Assembly (NCBI GenBank): GCA_028287505.1 | Contig: JAQBPN010000127.1 | Location: 1 to 64,000, forward strand | Direction: 5' to 3' | Source: Fibrobacterota bacterium | Lineage (GTDB): Bacteria; Fibrobacterota; Fibrobacteria; UBA11236 | Length of the DNA: 64,000 nucleotides | Shown: in pieces, positions 43,844 through 53,478 of the stretch | How positions within the stretch are numbered: the first letter of the stretch is position 1 | Layout: every line of letters starts with the position of its first letter | Position numbers and translations under genes: made by a program | The notes under the pieces: model-generated | What the model saw: only the letters and a program-made list of their open reading frames with translations | The model's database searches: none | Told to the model about the DNA's origin: nothing

Positions 43844-46800
43844 ATGCGCAAACTCCTAATAGTCGCCGCGGTTTTCGCACTTTCACTTTTCTGGGCCTGC
43901 CATCTTTCCCCCGCTGACGCCGAGGATCACTTCGATGTGATCGGCGACAGCACCTGGACCACGTGCGACACGGTGCTGGTGGAACTGGTCGACAAGGACG
44001 GGAAGACCGTCGATACCCTGTTCAACGATGTTCTGCTTGCCATCTCCCAGCTCAAGAACCTTTCCGCGGCGAAGTATGACGGCAGCAAGGCCGCCCTGGT
44101 CATCACGGGAAAGAAGGCCGGAGGGCTTTGCTTCGAGGAGAAACGGTCCTTCGAAGGCGACGGCGCGTCCCTGGTCATCGATACCATCAAGAGCACCAGC
44201 GCGAAGGTCCTGAGCGTCAGCGTGGATCCGGAAACCCTTTCGGTCCCTCTGGGCGGATCGCCCGTCGCCGTGAAGGCATCCGCCCTGCCGGCCTATGCCG
44301 ATCAAACCATGCTCTGGTCCCTTGCCGGCGACGGCGTGGTTTCCCTGATCCTGCCTACCGGCGGGGACGGCACCCAGGTGAAATTGAAACCGGAAAAAAT
44401 CGGCGCGACCATGGTGACCGTCCGCAGCGTGAAAGACGCGGCCATCACCGCCCAGCTCTTGGTCAACGTCACGGCCCCATCCGGAATAGAAATCAATCTG
44501 GACCGCGATTCCCTTTTGCTTTACGTGGGCGGAGGGATGGACTCCCTCAAGGCAACGATCCTTCCCGCCTCCGCCAGCCAGAAGGTGGAATGGAAATCCC
44601 TGGATCCGTCCGTCGCCACCATCGACTCCCTGGGACGGATCAAACCCGTCGGAGTGGGGGATATCTTCGTGGTCGCGAAATCCGTCGCCAGCGGCATTCC
44701 CGCCTCGGCGCGCGTAATCGTGAAGCGCGACATTCCCAAGCTGACCGTGGCCTCCAAGACCGGCGCGCCCGTCAACACCAACATCACCTTCTCCCCCAAA
44801 GTCATTCAAGACTACGGCTCCATCGTCATGTACAAGTGGGATCTGGACGGGAACGACGTATGGGACGACTCCATCGCCAACCCCGGCGTGGGACTCAGCC
44901 TCGACCTGGCTCCCCAGACCACGAAGTATTCCAAGGAAGGCAGCTACCTCGCCAAGTTCATGGTCCGCGACGGGGAAGGCAACGAAGCCCTGGCGAACGT
45001 GCCCTTGGACATCGGCAACCAGGCTCCGGAAATCCTGGCCATCCGCGCCGACGCGGACATCTCCATCCAGGACTCCATCGCCATGACCGCCAAGGTCCAC
45101 GACGTGGACGGCAAGGTGGCCTGGTGCGGCTGGGATTATGAAGGCGACGGCATTTACGACGATTCCTTAATCACGGCGGATTCCTCCGTGGAAGTGGTGC
45201 TGGGGCACCGTTATCCGGACGCGGGCCTTTTCCTCGCGGTGTTCAAGGCCAAGGACGAGAGCGGCAAGACCCGGTTGGATACGGTGCACGTCAAAGTGGA
45301 GCTCGATCGTCCGGTCGCCAACCTCGGCAACGATACCACGGTCACGGTGGGATCCCAGATCCTCATCCACGCCAAGGGAACGGACAAGTTCGGCAAGATT
45401 GAAAAACGCGAACTCCTCATCCAAGGCGCGGGCGCCGCCTTCCATCTCCTTTCCAAGGAAGATACCACGCTGACGGCCCCCACCGATCCCGGCCCGTTCA
45501 CGGTCCTCCTCCGCGTCACGGATGACGACGGCCTGACGGACATGGATACCCTCAACGTGACCGTCATCCTGAGCGCCAATGCGGACCTGTCCAACCTCGT
45601 CTTCTCGGCGGGTCCTCTCGATCCCGTCTTCAAATCCAGCATCTCCTTCTTCTCCGCCCACGCGAACTACGTGGATAGCACTGTCACGGTGACCCCCACG
45701 GCAAAGGATGCCTCGGCCAAGATCTCCGTGAATGCCAAACCCGTCGCTTCCGGTTCGGCTTCGGATCCGGTGAAGATTGCGGTGGGCTCCAACATCAACG
45801 CCTTCCAGATCGTGGTGACGGCCGCGGACGGGACCCAGCGGGTATACAGCCTTTCCATCGCCCGGGATCCCAGCGCCGACGCCTCCTTGAGCAAGCTGGA
45901 TGTCACCGGGTTCATCCTACACCCCTCGTTCGCGGCCAACATCGTGGACTATTCGGATACGGTCGCCAGCACCGTGGCGTCCGTCACCCTGAAGCCCACC
46001 CTGGCGGTGGCCACCGCTTCCCTTACCGTCAATGACAGCGCCATGGCTTCGGGAACCGCCACATTCCCCATGCCCCTGGCCATCGGCGAGAATCTTTTCA
46101 AAATCAACGTGACGTCCCAGAGCGGCCTGATCAAGACCGTCTACCAGATCAAGGTGGTGCGCCGCGTGCAATTGGTCCTGCTGCGGAGCCTGGGCGGCAA
46201 GCCCGCAACCCAGACCGATTCCTCGGAAGTGGCCCCGGGAGCGCCCCGCACCGTCCTCAGCCCCCCGGCCACGGGATACCATTTCGTCAAGTGGACTTTG
46301 CTGGAAGGGACCGCGGTCTTCTCGGATACCGCCGCCAATCCCGCGGCCCTGACGCTCAAATCGCCCAAGGTCCGGGCCCAGGCCGAGTTCGTCATCAACA
46401 AGTACGCCATCACCGCGGGCTCCAATGCCGGCGGCAGCATTTCGCCTTCCGGGATCATCTCCGTCGATCACGGGCAGAACCAGATTTTCACGATTGCCGC
46501 AACCGCAGGCAACCGTCTCAAGAGCGCAGCCGTGGACGGCTCCGACGCCACCGCCGCCATCGCGGGCGGCGCCTATACCTTCTTCAATGTCACCTCGGAC
46601 CACAGCATCGGCGCCGTATTCGTGAAACTCGACACCATCACCACCAAGGTGGGAGCGGGCGGAAACATCACGCCCGATAAAGCCATCGTGGACGAAGGTT
46701 CGGATACCACCATTACCATCACTCCGAATGCGGGCTTCAAGATCGCCGCCTTCCTGGTGGACGAGAAGGATGCTTTCAAGGATCTTGTCGGCAACAAATA

Positions 46801-48358
46801 CACTTTCACCAAGGTTTCCGGAAACCATTTTGTGCAGGTGAGCTTCGTCCAGGGATTCACTCTGATCGGAGTGGCCGGTCCGGGCGGAACCATCACTCCG
46901 ATCAGCGTGGGCGTGAACAAAGGCGACAACCAGGTTTTCACCGTCACCGCCGCCGCGAACTATCGGACCAAGGGATTGCTGGACAACGGCAAGGATGTTT
47001 TCGGCTCCATCGTGGGCGGACAATACACTATCAACGCCGTAGATACCGTCCATACGGTCGTGGCTGTCTTCATCCGGAGATTTCCCATTACCGTGGACGT
47101 TTCCGGGAACGGAGTCGGCACCGCGGATCCTTCCGTCATCGTGGATTCCCTGGCCGGCGCAACCCTCAATTTCAAAGCCTCCATCGGCAACAGATTGACT
47201 TCCCTGAAAGCGGACGGCGTCGATGTGGCCAATACCGGGAGCTTTACCTTCTCTTCGGTCACGATCCCCCACACCTTGTCCATCGTCTTCACCAAGGTCA
47301 CCTATGATTTGACCGGCAAGATCGGCCTGGGGAAGGGGACCATCGCTCCCGCCGCCTTGACGGTTGATTCCAATGCCAACCAGACCTTCACCTTCGGCCC
47401 GAGCGCGAACTACCGCTTCCATCATCTCAGCGACAATGGTAAGACCATGGATGTCAGCGCCACTCCGGGCCAGTATGCTTTGAACCAGATCAAGCTTACG
47501 CACGACATCGTCGTATTCTATTGGCGCCAATGGAATATCACTTCGGTCGACAACGGCGAAGGCAAGATCAGCATTCCCACCCCGTTGGTCGACTCCGCCT
47601 CGGTCACGACCTCTACGGTTACAGTCACCCCCAGGAGCGGGTATCGCGTGATGAGCGTGCTCGACAATGGAACCCCGGTGGCCACCAGCGGCTTTTCGCC
47701 TTATTCCGATCAGAGCTTCACCCTCAGCAACATCACCGGTGATCATCAGATTTCCGCGATCTTCAAGCGCTATTTCACGGTAACGGCCTCTACCACGGAT
47801 CCGGCAACGGGCTCGATAACGCCGGCCTCGAGCCTTGTGGATTCGTTGAGCGGCGTGTCGCTCACCATCACCCCGGCGGCCGGTACCGCCTACCAACTGT
47901 CTTCCCTGTTGGATAATGACAAACCCGTCCTGGCCTCCGGAAATCTCTACGCCTTGTCGAATGTCGTTGAGGATCACAAGGTGGTCGCTACCTTCAATAC
48001 CGTGGCCCATTTCAATTTGACCGTCGGGGATTCCGCCAACGGCCTGACCAAGGATCAAACCTCCGGCCATGCGAAAGTCTGCGTCACCATAGTGAAGAGC
48101 GGAGCGCAAACCTGCGATGTCGCCCCCCTTACGTTGAGCCTTGAGGGCGGCACCGAGTACATCGTAGAAGCCGCCAAGGAAATCACCTATTCCGATTGCT
48201 CCGGCATCCGTTGCAATCCTACCTCTGCGGGTTTCGCGGAATGGGTGCTGGTGACGTCAAAGGGAGGCGCGACCGTTCTCGATCAGCCCAACCCTACCAA
48301 TGTTCAGAGCCTGAAAGCGAATATCTCCATGAAAGCGGTGTATTCGAACGCCTTTTAG
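43844..48358 (+). CDS. Giant multidomain surface lipoprotein, 1504 aa (module 2)
   Basis: Lipobox FWAC with Cys19 (CHLSPADAEDHFD). Domains by rough residue: 20-120 N-terminal beta domain shared with 41591 and 48465; 122-210 and 212-300 Big2-like Ig domains (LSVPLGGSPVAVKA; LLLYVGGGMDSLKA); ~302-575 three PKD-like domains (YKWDLDGNDVWDDS, WDYEGDGIYDDS, NDTTVTVG); 575-675 and 675-770 cadherin-like beta-sandwiches (NADLSNLVFSAGPLDPVF; DASLSKLDVTGFILHPSF). About eight InlB-B-like repeats of 73-80 residues run 772-1388 (each with GxITP and ends like HxxxAVF), then a Cys-containing cap 1389-1504. Likely a long stalk projecting from the outer membrane, adhesin-like; ligand unknown. Confidence 0.85.
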   Translation: MRKLLIVAAVFALSLFWACHLSPADAEDHFDVIGDSTWTTCDTVLVELVDKDGKTVDTLFNDVLLAISQLKNLSAAKYDGSKAALVITGKKAGGLCFEEKRSFEGDGASLVIDTIKSTSAKVLSVSVDPETLSVPLGGSPVAVKASALPAYADQTMLWSLAGDGVVSLILPTGGDGTQVKLKPEKIGATMVTVRSVKDAAITAQLLVNVTAPSGIEINLDRDSLLLYVGGGMDSLKATILPASASQKVEWKSLDPSVATIDSLGRIKPVGVGDIFVVAKSVASGIPASARVIVKRDIPKLTVASKTGAPVNTNITFSPKVIQDYGSIVMYKWDLDGNDVWDDSIANPGVGLSLDLAPQTTKYSKEGSYLAKFMVRDGEGNEALANVPLDIGNQAPEILAIRADADISIQDSIAMTAKVHDVDGKVAWCGWDYEGDGIYDDSLITADSSVEVVLGHRYPDAGLFLAVFKAKDESGKTRLDTVHVKVELDRPVANLGNDTTVTVGSQILIHAKGTDKFGKIEKRELLIQGAGAAFHLLSKEDTTLTAPTDPGPFTVLLRVTDDDGLTDMDTLNVTVILSANADLSNLVFSAGPLDPVFKSSISFFSAHANYVDSTVTVTPTAKDASAKISVNAKPVASGSASDPVKIAVGSNINAFQIVVTAADGTQRVYSLSIARDPSADASLSKLDVTGFILHPSFAANIVDYSDTVASTVASVTLKPTLAVATASLTVNDSAMASGTATFPMPLAIGENLFKINVTSQSGLIKTVYQIKVVRRVQLVLLRSLGGKPATQTDSSEVAPGAPRTVLSPPATGYHFVKWTLLEGTAVFSDTAANPAALTLKSPKVRAQAEFVINKYAITAGSNAGGSISPSGIISVDHGQNQIFTIAATAGNRLKSAAVDGSDATAAIAGGAYTFFNVTSDHSIGAVFVKLDTITTKVGAGGNITPDKAIVDEGSDTTITITPNAGFKIAAFLVDEKDAFKDLVGNKYTFTKVSGNHFVQVSFVQGFTLIGVAGPGGTITPISVGVNKGDNQVFTVTAAANYRTKGLLDNGKDVFGSIVGGQYTINAVDTVHTVVAVFIRRFPITVDVSGNGVGTADPSVIVDSLAGATLNFKASIGNRLTSLKADGVDVANTGSFTFSSVTIPHTLSIVFTKVTYDLTGKIGLGKGTIAPAALTVDSNANQTFTFGPSANYRFHHLSDNGKTMDVSATPGQYALNQIKLTHDIVVFYWRQWNITSVDNGEGKISIPTPLVDSASVTTSTVTVTPRSGYRVMSVLDNGTPVATSGFSPYSDQSFTLSNITGDHQISAIFKRYFTVTASTTDPATGSITPASSLVDSLSGVSLTITPAAGTAYQLSSLLDNDKPVLASGNLYALSNVVEDHKVVATFNTVAHFNLTVGDSANGLTKDQTSGHAKVCVTIVKSGAQTCDVAPLTLSLEGGTEYIVEAAKEITYSDCSGIRCNPTSAGFAEWVLVTSKGGATVLDQPNPTNVQSLKANISMKAVYSNAF

Positions 48359-48464
48359 CCTTTGTGACCGGCGTCACTGAATCCGGCCCCGGAAAAATCT
48401 CATTTCAGGGAATGGGATTCGGCTGTGCGGAACATCAACTTTTCGAAAATGCGGGTGGCATAAT

Positions 48465-51400
48465 ATGACCGAACGAAATCTCTTCCATCGCCTTGCGGGT
48501 TTCCGCGCCCTTGGCGTCGTGGCCGCCTTGGCCGGACTGACCATTTTCTGGGCCTGCCATCTCAACTCCACGGACAGCCAGGATCATTTCGACCTCCAAG
48601 CCGACAGCACCTGGGCCAAATGCGATAGCCTGACCGTAATCCTGGAGGATACTTCGGGCACGGTCATCGATACGCTTTTCAACGATACCCTGGTTTCCCT
48701 TTCCCAGTTGAGCAACCTCTCCGCCGACAAGTACACCGGGGGCAAGGCCCGGGTCCGCATCGTGGGACACAAGAACGGCGGCCTTTGCGTGGAGCAGACC
48801 CGCTCCTTCGATGATCACGGCGGTCCCGTTTTCATCGACACCGTGGCGCTTCCCGGCGCCGTGCCCAAGTCCGTGGAAATCACTCCCGCCACCCTGGAAA
48901 TCTCCGTGGGAGATCCCAGCGTCGAAGTCAAGGCCACCATCAAACCGGCTTTCGCGGACCAGGCTTTCGAGTGGTCCGTGGAGGACGCCTCCATCGCCAC
49001 CATCGATTTCCCCAACGGGGCCAATGGCGGCAGGATCCTGGTGATTCCCCAGAAGAACGGCACGGTGAGAATCCTCGCCCGCGCCAAGCAGGATACCTCC
49101 AAGAGCGCGGAGCTGGTGGTGCACGTGGGTTCCGTTTCCGGCAAGACGATTTCCCTGTCTCCGGATACCTTGCATCTTTACATCGGCGGTCCCGATAGCG
49201 CGTTCACCGCCAATGTCTCTCCGGAAGGTTCCGATGTGGCCATTGCCTGGAGCTCCGTGGATGAGAAGATCGCGAAGGTGGATTCCAAAGGGTCGGTCAC
49301 CGCCATCGGCGTGGGCGCAACCCGCATCAAGGCCAAGTTCGGCGATGCCGCGGCCCTGGCTGATGTCTTGGTCAAACTCGACGTTCCCGTGCTGACGGTG
49401 GCTTCGAAATCCGGCGCGGGCGTGAACGTTCCCATCGTGTTCTCCCCCAAGGCGACCCAGGAGTTCGGCTCCATCGTCATGTTCAAATGGGACCTGTTGG
49501 GCGACGGCGAATGGGATGATTCCCTTCCGGGCCCTTTCCTGGGCACCAATGTGGATCTGCCCCCGCAGATCGCCAAGTACGCCAAGCAAGGCGTCTTCAT
49601 CGCGCGCTTCCTGGTCCGCGATTCCGAAGGCAATGAGGCCGTGGTATCGGTCCATCTCGATATCGGGGACCAACCGCCGGAAGTCGTCTCCATCAGCAAT
49701 GACACCATCATCTCCATCAAGGACTCCGTTCCCCTGCATGCCAAAGTCCGGGACCTGGAAGGCAAAGTCGCCTGGATCGGATGGGATTTCGAAAACGACG
49801 GCAAGTTCGACGACACCTTGAAGACCAATGACTCCACCTTCGACTTCAAGTCCGGCCACCGCTATCCCAAGCAGGGAACGTTCTTCGCCATGCTGCGCGC
49901 CCTGGACGACAACGGCAAGGTCAGGCTGGATTCGGTCAAGGTCACGGTCCTGCTCGATCCGCCCGTCGCCGATGCCGGCAAGGATACCACCGTCATCGCC
50001 GGGACCCCGGTGAATTTCCACGCCTACGGCAAGGACTCCCTGGGCGCAATCGCCAAGCGCGAACTAAAGGTGGGAGCCGGCTCCTTCATCAACCTGGGCA
50101 AACAGGACACCACTTTCAAGCTTCCCGGGGACTCCGGCTCGGTTACCTGCGTGGTACGCGTCACGGATGACGACGGGAGCACGGACGAGGACACCATGAT
50201 CGTGACCATCGTGGCCCCGGACAAATCGAACAACCAATTGGCCGGATTGGTTCCTTCCGCCGGCATCCTCGCGCCGTCCTTCAAGGCCGTGACCATCATC
50301 TATTCCCTGGCGGTTGCCTATGAGGACAGCCAGGTGACCATGACCGCATCCACCTTCGATCCTTCCGCCACACTGGCCATCAACGGCAAGCCCACGGCCA
50401 GCGGAACGCCTTCCGATCCCGTGGATGTGAAAGTGGGAACCACCGTCGATGTCTTCAAGATCGTGGTCACCGCCCAGGACGGAACGCAGAAGGTGTATTC
50501 GGTTTCCGTAACGCGCAACCCCAGCACGGACGCCTCCCTCTCCAAGCTGGATCCGGTCGGCTTCTCGCTCAAGCCGGGCTTCTCGCCCGCCGTGTTGGAT
50601 TACGCGGATACAGTCGCCTTCGCGGTAGGCTCGGTCACCCTCAAGCCCACCGCCAGCCATCCCGCCGCCAAGGTGATGGTCAACGACACCGCCGTCGTCT
50701 CCGGAGCCGCGAGCAAGGCTTTGCCCCTGGTCGTGGGCGACAACCTCATCAAGGTTTCCGTGACGGCCCAGGACGGCAAGACCAAGGCCGCCTATAACGT
50801 CAAGGTGGTGCGCCGCGCCAAGCTCATCCTGGTGCGGGTCGCCGGAGCAGGCAACACGTCGGTGACGGATTCGCTGGAGTTCCCCCTGGGATCCACCGTG
50901 CCCATCACCACCCCGGACACCGTCGGGTTCCATTTCCAGAAATGGACGGTCACTTTCGGCACGGGTACGCTCGAGGATTCCCTCGCCAAGGCCGGAACCC
51001 TGACCCTCAAGTCCGCGGTCGTGAGGGTATTGGCGGTCCATGTCATCAACGTCTACAAGATCAGCACCGCCATTTCCGGTTACGTGGGTGGGATCTTCGA
51101 TCCCACTGTGATAAACATCCAGCATGGGAAGGATACCTCCCTTACCATCAAGCCTTTGGTGGGGTACCGCGTGTTCTCCCTGACCGACAACGGGAAACCG
51201 GCGACCCTTTCGGAAACCCCGGGCAATTTCGGGCCGCGCACGTACACGCTGACCGGAGTGACCGAAGCGCACGATTTGGTCGCGACCTTCCTGAAGACCT
51301 ACACCCTGACTTCCAGCGTCACCGGCACCGGAACCATCGTGCCCCTGGGCACCATCGAAGTGGATTCCGGCACCACCAAGGCGTTCACCCTGACCTCCGG

Positions 51401-51992
51401 ATCTCCGGCCACGGGAATCATCCTCTCCTCCCTGGTGGACAGCGTCGAGAAAAAAGGCAGTCCGGATCTGGGCGGCGATGAAATGAACATCTCCACCTAC
51501 ACCCTGGCCGGCATCAAGTCCAACCACACCATCGCCGCCACCTTCGCGGTCAAGACCTTCCAGATGAAGCTGACCGGCCATGACCTCTGCTATTATCAGA
51601 TCGTACCTTGTACCGGGGATCCCAGGTTCTGCCTGCTCCATTTCTGCCTCGCCGGGAGCGGTCCCGATACGGTCACGGTTACCGCGGACTATGGAACGAA
51701 TTGGAGCGTTAGGACAGCCGACAGCTCGGTGGCCAAGCAGCCTTTGATCAATTGGAATATCAACGGGACTCTGGCCGGCAATACGACGAACCCGCAAACG
51801 ATCAGTAATGTCAAGTCGAACCAGACCGTTTCCGCGGTTTACAACGTGAAAGTCGTACCGTGCTGCCCCAACGGATTCTGCTGTACCATCGGGGGAGGCC
51901 CGATACTGACCGAGCCGATCCAGGCCGCCCCTTCCACCTCGACGGTGCCGGAAGCCATCACTCCTCCGCTTCCCATCTCCAAAGAGAACTGA
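48465..51992 (+). CDS. Large multidomain surface lipoprotein, 1175 aa, Cys-rich C-terminus (module 2)
   Basis: Paralogue of the preceding gene. Lipobox FWAC with Cys31 (CHLNSTDSQDHFD). Same order: N-terminal beta domain (32-135), two Ig-like domains, three PKD-like domains (KWDLLGDGEWDDS, WDFENDGKFDDT, KDTTVIAG), two cadherin-like sandwiches (586-685 and 687-783) and only about three InlB-B-like repeats (785-1030). The last ~145 residues are different: a Cys-rich cap with eight Cys (CYYQIVPC, FCLLHFC, PCCPNGFCC). GGTGG lies 7 bases before ATG 48465. It is 106 bases after the 1504-residue gene, with no terminator seen between them. Confidence 0.85.
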   Translation: MTERNLFHRLAGFRALGVVAALAGLTIFWACHLNSTDSQDHFDLQADSTWAKCDSLTVILEDTSGTVIDTLFNDTLVSLSQLSNLSADKYTGGKARVRIVGHKNGGLCVEQTRSFDDHGGPVFIDTVALPGAVPKSVEITPATLEISVGDPSVEVKATIKPAFADQAFEWSVEDASIATIDFPNGANGGRILVIPQKNGTVRILARAKQDTSKSAELVVHVGSVSGKTISLSPDTLHLYIGGPDSAFTANVSPEGSDVAIAWSSVDEKIAKVDSKGSVTAIGVGATRIKAKFGDAAALADVLVKLDVPVLTVASKSGAGVNVPIVFSPKATQEFGSIVMFKWDLLGDGEWDDSLPGPFLGTNVDLPPQIAKYAKQGVFIARFLVRDSEGNEAVVSVHLDIGDQPPEVVSISNDTIISIKDSVPLHAKVRDLEGKVAWIGWDFENDGKFDDTLKTNDSTFDFKSGHRYPKQGTFFAMLRALDDNGKVRLDSVKVTVLLDPPVADAGKDTTVIAGTPVNFHAYGKDSLGAIAKRELKVGAGSFINLGKQDTTFKLPGDSGSVTCVVRVTDDDGSTDEDTMIVTIVAPDKSNNQLAGLVPSAGILAPSFKAVTIIYSLAVAYEDSQVTMTASTFDPSATLAINGKPTASGTPSDPVDVKVGTTVDVFKIVVTAQDGTQKVYSVSVTRNPSTDASLSKLDPVGFSLKPGFSPAVLDYADTVAFAVGSVTLKPTASHPAAKVMVNDTAVVSGAASKALPLVVGDNLIKVSVTAQDGKTKAAYNVKVVRRAKLILVRVAGAGNTSVTDSLEFPLGSTVPITTPDTVGFHFQKWTVTFGTGTLEDSLAKAGTLTLKSAVVRVLAVHVINVYKISTAISGYVGGIFDPTVINIQHGKDTSLTIKPLVGYRVFSLTDNGKPATLSETPGNFGPRTYTLTGVTEAHDLVATFLKTYTLTSSVTGTGTIVPLGTIEVDSGTTKAFTLTSGSPATGIILSSLVDSVEKKGSPDLGGDEMNISTYTLAGIKSNHTIAATFAVKTFQMKLTGHDLCYYQIVPCTGDPRFCLLHFCLAGSGPDTVTVTADYGTNWSVRTADSSVAKQPLINWNINGTLAGNTTNPQTISNVKSNQTVSAVYNVKVVPCCPNGFCCTIGGGPILTEPIQAAPSTSTVPEAITPPLPISKEN

Positions 51993-52031
51993 GCGGGATT
52001 TCCGGCTTCAAGCCGGACCCACGATATCATC

Positions 52032-52058
52032 GGCCTCCCTCGGGAGGCCTTTTCTTTT
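52032..52058. terminator. Bidirectional-type terminator between convergent genes
   Basis: GGCCTCCC-TC-GGGAGGCC followed by TTTTCTTTT, between the 1175-residue lipoprotein (+) and the FG-GAP lipoprotein (-). Confidence 0.88.
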
Positions 52059-52063
52059 CCCCT

Positions 52064-53287
52064 TTACTTCACCTTGATCCACAACCTGGGCCGCGTATCC
52101 CCCCGCCAATCCGCCCCCAGGATGTCCCAATCCCCGTCCGGCCCGATATCGGCGATGGCGATGTTGTGGGATCCTTCATGAGATATCCCCCGATACTTCC
52201 ACGATGTTCCCGCCCCGTCCCGGTTCAGGAAAATCCCCACCCGGCTGCCCGGGACTTCATCCTGCTCGGCGAAGACCAGATCCAGATCCTTGTCGCCGTC
52301 CAGGTCCACCACGTGGAACCGATGCACGAATCCCGCCTTGTCGATGAAATGCTCCTTCCAGCCGTCCCGTTCCGGATCCGCCGGCGCCTGGAACCAGGAA
52401 AGCCTTCCGTTGCCGTGTCCCACCGACAGGAAAACATCCCCCTTCCCATCCCGGTTCATGTCCGCGATGGCCACCGCGCTGGTCCGGTCCCAGGGAACGA
52501 TTTCGTGCCGCTCCCACTCGCCGTCGCGCGGATTCTCCGGTTGCTTCAGCCAATAGCCGCTCTCCGCCACGTCCGCACGCCCGTCCCCGTCGATGTCCCC
52601 CAGGGCCAAGCCGGTCCCGCCGTTGGCCGCATGCAACTCCCGGGTCAGCCAATGGTCTTTGCCATCCTGGAAAAAGATCAAGGTGGGCCCGTTCTCGATG
52701 CGGGAGGCCACGTCTGGTTTTCCGTCCCGATCGATGTCGGCGATGGCCAGATCATGGGAGCCCTTGCTCGCATACAGGATATGCTCCTGCCAGGCGCCCG
52801 GGGCCAGGTCTCCGCCCGGGTTATGGTACCAGGCGATGACGCCGCCGTTGGTGACGACATCCAGGCGTCCGTCCCCGTCCAAATCGGCCACCTGCAAATC
52901 GTCTCCGCCGTGCTCGGGGATCAGGACCGCTTTTTCCCAGCCGGGGGCGCGATACCAATAGATGGGACCGTCCAGGGTTCCCACCAGGGCATCCGGCTTC
53001 CCATCGCCGTCGATATCGCCCAACGCTTTGCCCCAAGGCTTGGGCAGGTTGATGGAATCGAGGATGAGTTCCGCATAGCCGGATGGGCCCGGTTCGCCGG
53101 GCGTGAGCGTATCGCCCGGTTGCGGCTCCGCCGGGGCCGTGGGATTGGAGGAATCCGCCGACCGGGTGCAGCCGATATATGAAAAGGCCAAGGCCAGGAT
53201 CAGGAACTGCGCGAAGAGAATGGGAATCCTGAGGAAGCGACCGGGGCTTTGGGAGCGGCGTCGGCTTCGACCTTGGGTCAAGCCCAT
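52064..53287 (-). CDS. FG-GAP/VCBS beta-propeller lipoprotein
   Basis: 407 residues from ATG 53287; the longer open frame upstream is Arg-rich shadow. A basic N-terminus and hydrophobic segment lead to a lipobox-like SYIGC (Cys ~40). Seven FG-GAP/VCBS-like repeats follow, each with a calcium-type Asp loop (DIDGDGKPD, DLDGDGRLD, DIDRDGKPD, DIDGDGRAD, DMNRDGKGD, DLDGDKDLD, DIGPDGDWD), enough for a seven-bladed propeller. Outer-membrane or surface protein, role unknown. Divergent from the AraC regulator. Confidence 0.9.
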   Translation of the reverse strand: MGLTQGRSRRRSQSPGRFLRIPILFAQFLILALAFSYIGCTRSADSSNPTAPAEPQPGDTLTPGEPGPSGYAELILDSINLPKPWGKALGDIDGDGKPDALVGTLDGPIYWYRAPGWEKAVLIPEHGGDDLQVADLDGDGRLDVVTNGGVIAWYHNPGGDLAPGAWQEHILYASKGSHDLAIADIDRDGKPDVASRIENGPTLIFFQDGKDHWLTRELHAANGGTGLALGDIDGDGRADVAESGYWLKQPENPRDGEWERHEIVPWDRTSAVAIADMNRDGKGDVFLSVGHGNGRLSWFQAPADPERDGWKEHFIDKAGFVHRFHVVDLDGDKDLDLVFAEQDEVPGSRVGIFLNRDGAGTSWKYRGISHEGSHNIAIADIGPDGDWDILGADWRGDTRPRLWIKVK

Positions 53288-53478
53288 ATAGAGGAAATAA
53301 TCTCTTCGCCGCCGCCGCACAACGCGTAAAGAATAACGGCGGCAGGGAACCGACGCGATATCCCCCGCCGGCCAACCGCGCGAGGACTGCGGATGTATCT
53401 TTTCCTTTTCATGGCCGTCTCCGGGAAAATCGCCTGAACAAGATCCCACTGGAAAATATCGAGGTCATAGCCGAAGGA

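Noticed and set aside
45917-48109. 730-codon antisense ORF inside the 1504-residue lipoprotein gene
   Set aside because: Gly/Asp/His-rich shadow of a repeat-coding region; no start context and no recognisable domain.
43844-51992. Tandem DNA repeats or CRISPR in the giant lipoprotein genes
   Set aside because: The repetition is at protein level with diverged DNA and 73-100 codon period; no identical short repeats with spacers were seen.
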